A stretch of 11,937 nucleotides of DNA, taken from NCBI GenBank assembly GCA_009702305.1, contig WLIH01000027.1, positions 1 through 11,937 on the forward strand, given 5' to 3'. The notes under the pieces were generated by a model that searched no databases, was not told the DNA's origin, and worked only from the letters and a program-made list of their open reading frames with translations. Source of the DNA: Actinomycetota bacterium. GTDB taxonomy: Bacteria; Actinomycetota; Actinomycetes; Propionibacteriales; Nocardioidaceae. The position numbers and the translations under genes are program-made. The stretch's first letter is position 1; each line of letters begins with the position of its first letter. Shown piece after piece: positions 6,034 through 11,937 of this stretch.

Positions 6034-6774
6034 ATGGACGATCCGGCTGACCTCCGTCACCGGGTGAGCATCCCGACGCTCGAGCCCGACGACCTGTTCG
6101 TCGCGCGCCTGAGCGAGCTCGCAGCCGGGTCCCGCCGCACCCAGGGCGGATGGGCAGGACCCGTCGCCCTCGCTGCCGCCAGCGTCGTCCTGATCGCCGC
6201 GCTCGGCGCCTGGGTCGGCGGGGTCCTCCCCGGCACCTCGTCCCCGCTCGAGCCGGCCCAGCAGCCGACGCCGACCGGTCCCCCGCACCAGGGGGACCGG
6301 TCGACTCCCACCCCCACGCCTATGCCGGGCCCACCTGCCCGGACCGGCACTCCGACGCCCGATCCGAGCGACGCGGCCACCCGTCCGACTGGCGACGTCA
6401 CGCCGTCCGGCGCTGCGACCGGACGCGGCGACGACGGCGGCGGTGACGACGGCGGCGGTGACGGCGGCGGCGGCGGCGGCAGTGACGGTCAGCCCGGCAG
6501 CGGCCAGGGCCAGGACGACGGGAGCAGCCAGGTCGACGACAACGGCGGCCGCAGCGGCCCGGACGACGGTGGCCCGGACGACGGTGGCCAGGACGACAGT
6601 GGCCAGGACGACAGTGGCCCCGACGGCAGCGGCCAGGACAACAGTGGCCCGGGAAGCTCCGACCAGTCCGACGACCGGGTAGGCGACAGCGGATCCGGGG
6701 ACGACACCGGATCCAGCGACGACAGCGGCTCCGGCGGCGACCGAGAGGACGAGGGTGGCCGCGGATCCGACTGA
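6034..6774 (+). CDS. Single-pass membrane protein with acidic repetitive ectodomain, candidate anti-sigma partner
   Basis: No named family is recognised. The 246-residue product has a 40-residue N-terminus with a predicted helix (LEPDDLFVARLSELAAGSRR, 16-35) and one membrane helix (about 41-65). Arg34-Arg35 just before the helix predict N-in topology. About 180 residues then lie outside: a Pro/Thr-rich stalk (70-125), a poly-Gly/Asp patch (131-150) and an Asp/Gly/Ser/Gln-rich end with a five-residue repeat. There is no HxxxCxxC zinc anti-sigma motif and no Cys at all. The position immediately upstream of, and overlapping, an ECF sigma gene suggests that the cytoplasmic segment restrains that sigma factor; this is inference. 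Its 40 residues are shorter than usual anti-sigma domains. The start has GGAAGGA at 6023-6029, four bases before the ATG. Confidence 0.78.
   Translation: MDDPADLRHRVSIPTLEPDDLFVARLSELAAGSRRTQGGWAGPVALAAASVVLIAALGAWVGGVLPGTSSPLEPAQQPTPTGPPHQGDRSTPTPTPMPGPPARTGTPTPDPSDAATRPTGDVTPSGAATGRGDDGGGDDGGGDGGGGGGSDGQPGSGQGQDDGSSQVDDNGGRSGPDDGGPDDGGQDDSGQDDSGPDGSGQDNSGPGSSDQSDDRVGDSGSGDDTGSSDDSGSGGDREDEGGRGSD
6424..6480 (+). repeat. Simple-sequence GGC/GAC tract encoding Gly/Asp
   Basis: Reiterated GGC, GGT and GAC codons encode a Gly/Asp run (about residues 131-149) in the ectodomain of the membrane protein. The triplet-based tract could change length in frame by slippage and is a likely assembly trouble spot. 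Confidence 0.6.
6556..6660 (+). repeat. 15-base tandem repeat encoding G-[PQ]-D-[DGN]-[GS] pentapeptides
   Basis: Six consecutive 15-base units run from 6556 to 6645, encoding GPDDG, GPDDG, GQDDS, GQDDS, GPDGS and GQDNS. A degenerate seventh unit (GPGSS) reaches 6660. The repeats make the acidic ectodomain of the membrane protein longer without changing the frame. Confidence 0.75.
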
Positions 6775-7321
6775 GCGTGCGCTCGTCGCACGGGCGGCCG
6801 TGGGCGATCCCGACGCCTGGCGTGAGCTCTATCGGGCCCACGCTGGGCGGCTGCTCGTGTGGCTGCAGAGCCGACCCACCGGCGACGCCGCGGTGTCGGC
6901 CGACGACGTCGCGGCCGAGGCCTGGCTGACGGCGGCGCGCACGGTGGCGTCGTTCGACGGCAGCGACGACCAGTTCGTCGGCTGGCTCTTCGGCGTCGCC
7001 CGCAACGTCGGGCTCAACACCTACCGTCGCAGCGACCGCCGTGCCACCGTGCCCGTCGCAGGCGTGCCGGACCGGGCCACGACCCACGACACCGAGGCGC
7101 TCGCCGGCGACCTGTCGAGCGTCCTCACCCTGCTCGCTCCCCTCTCCGCGCGTGAGCGCGACGTACTGGTGTGCACCGAGGTGCTCGACCTCGACGCCGC
7201 CGCGACCGCCCGAGCCCTGGGGATCGCGAGCACAGCGGTGCGGGTGGCTCGCCACCGCGGGCTGCGTCGTCTGCGCTCCCTGGCGGGGGTCGCCGAGGTG
7301 CCGAGCGTGGGTCGGATCTGA
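6755..7321 (+). CDS. ECF-type (sigma-70 family group 4) RNA polymerase sigma factor
   Basis: A 188-residue sigma factor with only regions 2 and 4. Region 2 spans about 22-95, with ADDVAAEAWLTA (49-60, region 2.2 pattern) and FVGWLFGVARNVGLNTYRR (74-92, regions 2.3-2.4). Region 4 spans about 120-176, with LLAPLSARERDVLVC, then a helix-turn-helix (AAATARALGIASTAVRVARHRGLRRLRSL, about 148-176). It would direct RNA polymerase to a small regulon, probably including its own operon. The GTG start at 6755 is supported by an AGAGGA-like Shine-Dalgarno sequence five bases upstream and overlaps the membrane-protein gene by 20 bases, implying coupled translation. No SnoaL or other C-terminal extension is present. 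Four bases separate its stop from that of the opposing thioesterase. The exact ECF group cannot be assigned by eye. Confidence 0.93.
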   Translation: MAADPTERALVARAAVGDPDAWRELYRAHAGRLLVWLQSRPTGDAAVSADDVAAEAWLTAARTVASFDGSDDQFVGWLFGVARNVGLNTYRRSDRRATVPVAGVPDRATTHDTEALAGDLSSVLTLLAPLSARERDVLVCTEVLDLDAAATARALGIASTAVRVARHRGLRRLRSLAGVAEVPSVGRI

Positions 7322-7325
7322 CCTC

Positions 7326-8192
7326 TCAGCCCATGGCCTCGACGAGCGCGGACCGGATCGCCGGTGCCGGCTCGGTGGAGCGGTTGGCGGCGAGGTCGTA
7401 GAAGACGATGACCACCCGCGACCTCGCCATCAGCTGGTCGCCGTCGACGATCTCGGACTCGATCGTCATGGAGCGGGTGCCCACGTGGGCGATGCGCGAC
7501 CACAGGTCGTAGGGCTCGCCGCGGAAGCGCAGCGGCACGTGGTACTCCACGTCGACCTGCGCGATCACCGAGTGCGGGTGTCGCGCGCCCGCGGCGATCA
7601 GGTCGCGGTAGAGCCGCGAGGTGGTGAGGATCCGCGCCTCCTGGAAGTACTCGAGGTACTTCACGTTGTTGACGTGCCCGAAGACGTCGACGTCGGAGAA
7701 GCGCACCTGCACCGGGTAGTGGCCGACCTTGGACGGCGCGACCGGCGTACGCCGCCACGGCACCGCGCGCTCGGCCGGCTCGAGGAAGCGCTCGAGCAGC
7801 GCACGCTCGTGATCGGTGATGCGGCGCGGGCGCTCCTCGGTGAAGACAAACGGTGTGAGCACCGTACTGGCGCGCAGGTAGACCCGCCGCTCCCCCCTGT
7901 CGTCGAGGTGGAAGATCTCGTAGGCCATCGTGAACGACGCCGCCCGGATCTCGGTGACCCAGCACTCGATCAGCACCGGCTTGAACTCGAAGAGCAACGG
8001 CTCCAGGTAGGTCATCTGGTGGCGGACGACGACGAGCCCGTCGGCCGGGTCGGCGGCGCGCTCGGGGGCGCCGAGCGCGCGCAGCATGTCGGCGCGCGCC
8101 TCCTGGAGGTAGTCGGCGTACACGACGTTGTTGACGTGACCGAGCTGGTCGAGGTCGGCCCAACGCATCGGGCACTCGTAGACGTGACGCAC
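7326..8192 (-). CDS. Acyl-CoA thioesterase with two hotdog (4HBT) domains
   Basis: The product, 288 residues from the GTG at 8192, contains two hotdog folds in tandem. The first has MRWADLDQLGHVNNVVYADY (9-28) and EAR; the second has VRFSDVDVFGHVNNVKYLEY (163-182) and QEAR. Each keeps the Asp-x-x-GHVNN active-site pattern of the 4-hydroxybenzoyl-CoA thioesterase family, so both sites look competent. Such enzymes hydrolyse acyl-CoA to free acid and CoA; the natural substrate is unknown. The open frame runs upstream to 8498, but that would overlap the divergent thiolase gene and is low-quality sequence. The GTG has GGGAG nine bases upstream. Bacterial paralogues often have a single hotdog, so this is a duplicated or fused form. 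It is divergent from the thiolase, suggesting joint work in acyl-CoA metabolism. Confidence 0.9.
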   Translation of the reverse strand: MRHVYECPMRWADLDQLGHVNNVVYADYLQEARADMLRALGAPERAADPADGLVVVRHQMTYLEPLLFEFKPVLIECWVTEIRAASFTMAYEIFHLDDRGERRVYLRASTVLTPFVFTEERPRRITDHERALLERFLEPAERAVPWRRTPVAPSKVGHYPVQVRFSDVDVFGHVNNVKYLEYFQEARILTTSRLYRDLIAAGARHPHSVIAQVDVEYHVPLRFRGEPYDLWSRIAHVGTRSMTIESEIVDGDQLMARSRVVIVFYDLAANRSTEPAPAIRSALVEAMG

Positions 8193-8265
8193 GTGACGAT
8201 GCTCCCACCCCGCTGGACTACGCTCACTCCCGACCGTCACACCTTGATCAGAGCCGGAGTTCTTC
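8193..8265. promoter_or_regulatory. Divergent promoter space between thioesterase and thiolase
   Basis: These 73 bases must hold both promoters. I can see the two Shine-Dalgarno sequences (GGGAG for the thioesterase on the minus strand; CGGAG six bases before the thiolase ATG) and a TGATCA palindrome. I could not place convincing -10/-35 elements or an operator-like inverted repeat. Confidence 0.4.
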
Positions 8266-9480
8266 ATGCCCGAAGCAGTCATCGTTTCCGTCGCCCGCAC
8301 CCCCATCGGGCGTGCGAACAAGGGGTCGCTCAAGGACTTCCGTCCCGACGACCTCACGGCGTTCATCGTGAAGACGGCGCTCGACAAGATCCCGGGCCTC
8401 GACCCCAACACCGTCGACGACCTGTACCTCGGCTGCGGCCTGCCCGGTGGCGAGTCGGGCAACAACATGGCCAAGGTCGTCAACACCCTCAACAACATGG
8501 ACCTCGTGCCCGGCGCGACCGTGACCCGCTACTGCGCCTCGTCGGTGCAGTCGACGCGGATGGCCTTCCACGCGATCAAGGCCGGCGAGGGCGACATCTT
8601 CATCTCCGCCGGCGTCGAGATGGTCTCGCGCTTCATCAAGGGCACCTCGGACCACTGGCCCGACACGAAGAACCCGCTCTTCGAGGCCGCCGCCGCCAAG
8701 ACCGCCGAGTACGCCGAGGGCGGCCAGGACTGGCACGACCCCCGCGAGGACGGCCTGCTCCCCGACATCTACCTGGCCATGGGCCAGACCGCCGAGAACG
8801 TCGCCCGGATGAAGGGCCTCTCGCGTCAGGAGCTCGACGAGTTCGGCGTGCGGTCTCAGAACCTCGCCGAGAAGGCGATCAACGACGGCTTCTGGGCCCG
8901 AGAGATCACGCCCGTCACCCTGCCCGACGGCACCGTCGTCAGCACCGACGACGGCCCCCGCGCCGGCGTCACCTACGACGGCATCAAGGACCTCAAGCCG
9001 GTCTTCCGCCCCGACGGTGTCGTCACCGCCGGCAACTGCTGCGCCCTCAACGACGGCGCCGCCGCGGTCGTGATCATGTCCGACACGAAGGCCAAGGAGC
9101 TGGGCCTGACCCCGCTGGCCCGCATCGTGTCCACCGGCGTGAGCGGCCTGTCCCCCGAGATCATGGGCCTCGGCCCGGTCGAGGCGACCAAGAACGCCCT
9201 CAAGTACGCCGGCATGAGCATCGGCGACATCGACCTGGTCGAGATCAACGAGGCGTTCGCGGCGCAGGTCGTGCCGTCGTACCAGGAGCTCGGCATCGAC
9301 CTGGACCGCCTCAACGTCAACGGTGGCGCGATCGCTGTCGGTCACCCGTTCGGCATGACCGGCGCCCGCCTGCAGAACACGCTGATCAACTCGCTCGACT
9401 GGCACGACAAGTCCACCGGGCTGATCACCATGTGCGTGGGCGGCGGCCAGGGCATGGCGCTCATCCTCGAGCGCGTCTGA
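8266..9480 (+). CDS. Thiolase (acetyl-CoA C-acyltransferase / acetyltransferase)
   Basis: A 404-residue type thiolase. These enzymes cleave 3-ketoacyl-CoA with CoA (beta-oxidation) or run the reverse condensation of two acetyl-CoA. All catalytic elements are present: nucleophile Cys90 in TRYCASSVQST, NEAF at 328-331, His360 in GGAIAVGHPFGMTG and Cys390 in MCVGGGQGMA. Length and domain order are normal. The ATG at 8266 has a GGAG Shine-Dalgarno sequence six bases upstream and MPEAVIVSVARTPIGRA is a standard thiolase N-terminus. The neighbouring thioesterase and MarR regulator fit a small acyl-CoA module. Whether it is biosynthetic or degradative cannot be told from the sequence; no hydratase or dehydrogenase partner gene is within the window. 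Confidence 0.96.
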   Translation: MPEAVIVSVARTPIGRANKGSLKDFRPDDLTAFIVKTALDKIPGLDPNTVDDLYLGCGLPGGESGNNMAKVVNTLNNMDLVPGATVTRYCASSVQSTRMAFHAIKAGEGDIFISAGVEMVSRFIKGTSDHWPDTKNPLFEAAAAKTAEYAEGGQDWHDPREDGLLPDIYLAMGQTAENVARMKGLSRQELDEFGVRSQNLAEKAINDGFWAREITPVTLPDGTVVSTDDGPRAGVTYDGIKDLKPVFRPDGVVTAGNCCALNDGAAAVVIMSDTKAKELGLTPLARIVSTGVSGLSPEIMGLGPVEATKNALKYAGMSIGDIDLVEINEAFAAQVVPSYQELGIDLDRLNVNGGAIAVGHPFGMTGARLQNTLINSLDWHDKSTGLITMCVGGGQGMALILERV

Positions 9481-9493
9481 CCCCACGTCTCCG

Positions 9494-9521
9494 CAGCGGG
9501 CAGCGCCTACACTGCCCGCTG
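9494..9521. promoter_or_regulatory. Perfect 10-bp inverted repeat at the marR promoter, candidate MarR operator
   Basis: CAGCGGGCAG (9494-9503) and CTGCCCGCTG (9512-9521) are exact inverted copies around an 8-base spacer. The repeat brackets and partly covers the TACACT -10 element, and its last base is the G of the marR GTG start. The geometry fits negative autoregulation by the MarR protein encoded immediately downstream. The same repeat begins 13 bases after the thiolase stop and could instead or also act as a GC hairpin terminator, but no T-run follows. Confidence 0.55.
9508..9513 (+). promoter_or_regulatory. -10 hexamer of marR, leaderless spacing
   Basis: TACACT is a full TANNNT match and ends seven bases before the GTG at 9521. 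There is no Shine-Dalgarno sequence. The marR gene therefore probably has its own leaderless promoter even though it lies only 40 bases after the thiolase gene. Confidence 0.55.
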
Positions 9522-10027
9522 TGGAGACCGACCCGACACCGCGCCTGGACACCGCCCACTGGCTCGACGAGGGCCAGCAGCGCTCGTGGCGCGCCCTGGT
9601 GATGGGCACGACGCTGCTCTTCGACCGGCTCGACGACGACCTGCGTCGCGGCTTCGACATCTCGCTGGGCGAGTACGAGATCCTGGTGCGCCTCTCCGAG
9701 CGCGACGGCCGGATGCGGATGGCACAGCTCGCCGACGCCGTCGCCCACAGCCGCAGTCGCGTCACCCACACCATCGCCCGGATGGAGAAGGCCGGCCTGG
9801 TCGAGCGCACGACCTCGCCCGAGGACGGGCGCGGCATCGTGGCTGTGATGACCGAGGGCGGCTACGCGCTGCTGCGCCGGGTCGCGCCGACCCACGTCAA
9901 CGGGGTCCGCGACCACCTCGTCGACCTGATCGATCCCGCCGACTTCGAGGCGCTCGGCCGGGTCATGAACGCCGTGGCCGATCACCTCGTCGCCGGGCAC
10001 CCCGAGATGGAGATGCGCCAGCGCTGA
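9521..10027 (+). CDS. MarR-family winged-helix transcriptional regulator
   Basis: A 168-residue dimeric DNA-binding regulator. The winged helix-turn-helix is visible: ISLGEYEILVRLSE (47-60), MAQLADAVAHSRSRVTHTIARMEKAG with the recognition helix around 77-92, and the wing LVERTTSPEDGRGIVAVMT (93-111) with the conserved Asp-x-Arg. Flanking N- and C-terminal helices would form the dimer interface. MarR proteins usually repress their own gene and a neighbour and release DNA on binding a small aromatic or acyl ligand; the ligand here is unknown. The GTG start follows a TACACT hexamer by seven bases and lies at the edge of a perfect inverted repeat. It may control the adjacent thiolase and thioesterase, but no matching repeat was found at their shared promoter. 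Its stop is three bases from that of ettA. Confidence 0.93.
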   Translation: METDPTPRLDTAHWLDEGQQRSWRALVMGTTLLFDRLDDDLRRGFDISLGEYEILVRLSERDGRMRMAQLADAVAHSRSRVTHTIARMEKAGLVERTTSPEDGRGIVAVMTEGGYALLRRVAPTHVNGVRDHLVDLIDPADFEALGRVMNAVADHLVAGHPEMEMRQR

Positions 10028-10030
10028 GGC

Positions 10031-11713
<1,683 letters not shown>

Positions 11714-11720
11714 GGTGCCG

Positions 11721-11726
11721 AGCCTA
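11721..11726 (-). promoter_or_regulatory. -10 hexamer of ettA, leaderless spacing
   Basis: On the minus strand TAGGCT fits TANNNT and is followed by seven bases and the ATG at 11713. No Shine-Dalgarno sequence is present. ettA therefore seems to have its own promoter within the 59 bases after the upstream ssb-like gene. No clear -35 element is seen. Confidence 0.5.
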
Positions 11727-11735
11727 GTTGGACAT

Positions 11736-11761
11736 CGGCCCCGCGCCTGATCGGGGGGCCG
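11736..11761. other. GC-rich inverted repeat between the ssb-like gene and ettA
   Basis: CGGCCCC (11736-11742) pairs with GGGGCCG (11755-11761) across a 12-base loop; an alternative inner stem uses CCCCG and CGGGG. It lies 11 bases after the ssb-like stop on the minus strand, so it may be a terminator hairpin without a T-run, or a site at about -23 to -48 of the ettA promoter. Confidence 0.3.
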
Positions 11762-11772
11762 CCGCGTCCGGC

Positions 11773-11937
11773 TCAGGCGGCTGTGCCGACGCCCTCCTCG
11801 ATCGGATCCGCGGCCCGGCCCGGAGCCGGGTCGTCGGTCGGCGCGCCGGGTCGCGGCGCCGTCTTGGCGAACTGCGCGGTGCCGCGACTCAGGTCATGGC
11901 CGACCATCAAAGCCTCGACCTCGAGGCCGCTGACCTC
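11773..11937 (-). CDS. ssb: Probable single-stranded DNA-binding protein, C-terminal fragment
   Basis: The last 54 codons of a minus-strand gene whose start lies beyond the right edge; the frame is open from 11937 to a TGA at 11773-11775. The visible part reads EVSGLEVEALMVGHDLSRGT, then a Pro/Ala/Asp-rich tail ending in EEGVGTAA. The VEVEALMVGHDLSRGT segment resembles the end of the OB fold in actinobacterial single-stranded DNA-binding proteins. A gene of this family also sits next to the EttA homologue in M. tuberculosis, to my recollection. The tail lacks the acidic DDDIPF-type tip that the housekeeping SSB uses to recruit partners, so this would be a secondary paralogue. With only 54 residues and no complete OB fold in view, the family call is moderate. 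Confidence 0.6.
   Translation of the reverse strand, partial: EVSGLEVEALMVGHDLSRGTAQFAKTAPRPGAPTDDPAPGRAADPIEEGVGTAA

Noticed and set aside
8193..8498. N-terminal extension of the thioesterase upstream of 8192
   Set aside because: It would cross into the thiolase coding region and contains no hotdog sequence. The GTG at 8192 has a Shine-Dalgarno sequence and starts right before the first hotdog motif.
7041..9602. An 853-codon plus-strand open frame across sigma, thioesterase and thiolase
   Set aside because: It runs through three clearly recognised genes in the wrong frame and is rich in Arg/Pro/Gly. GC-driven scarcity of stop codons explains its length.
8248..9837. A 529-codon minus-strand open frame opposite the thiolase
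   Set aside because: Antisense shadow of the thiolase and the start of marR, with no recognisable motif.

Overview
The window is 11.9 kb of gene-dense, very high-GC DNA. Codon use, frequent GTG starts, leaderless-type promoters and the set of neighbouring genes point to an actinobacterium. Several protein sequences look like those of Nocardioides or its relatives (Nocardioidaceae); that genus-level statement is an impression from memory and was not computed. No rRNA, tRNA, CRISPR array, insertion sequence or prophage gene was seen, and no gene-free stretch exceeds about 110 bases.

Layout, left to right: (1) the 3' two thirds of aminopeptidase N (+), meeting tail to tail a two-gene minus-strand unit (a small membrane protein followed, with overlap, by a DUF5130 protein). 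(2) A divergent MscS-type channel (+), tail to tail with an OsmC-type peroxiredoxin (-). (3) A divergent group II truncated haemoglobin, glbO type (+), whose stop codon interlocks through CTAG with that of a siderophore-interacting flavin reductase (-). (4) A divergent three-gene plus-strand operon: a secreted His/Asp/Gly-rich protein, a single-pass membrane protein with a long acidic repetitive ectodomain, and an ECF sigma factor. (5) A double-hotdog acyl-CoA thioesterase (-), divergent from a thiolase (+), which is followed by a MarR regulator (+). (6) The ABC-F translation factor EttA (-), tail to tail with marR, and at the right edge the 3' end of what is probably a single-stranded DNA-binding protein (-).

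The framework (pepN, glbO, thioesterase, ettA, ssb) resembles, from memory, the Rv2467-Rv2478c neighbourhood of Mycobacterium tuberculosis, so this looks like a conserved chromosomal block with lineage-specific genes inserted. The best candidate for an undescribed system is the operon at 5390-7321. It pairs an ECF sigma factor with a membrane protein that lacks the usual zinc anti-sigma motif and with a secreted protein built from metal-binding-looking repeats. The gene order (target, membrane protein, sigma) is the reverse of the common sigma/anti-sigma arrangement.

Regulatory signals are unusually readable. Several genes have a -10-like hexamer ending 6-8 bases before the start codon, as expected for leaderless mRNAs. 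Inverted repeats sit on or next to these promoters, the clearest being a perfect 10-bp repeat that brackets the marR -10 element and ends on its start codon.
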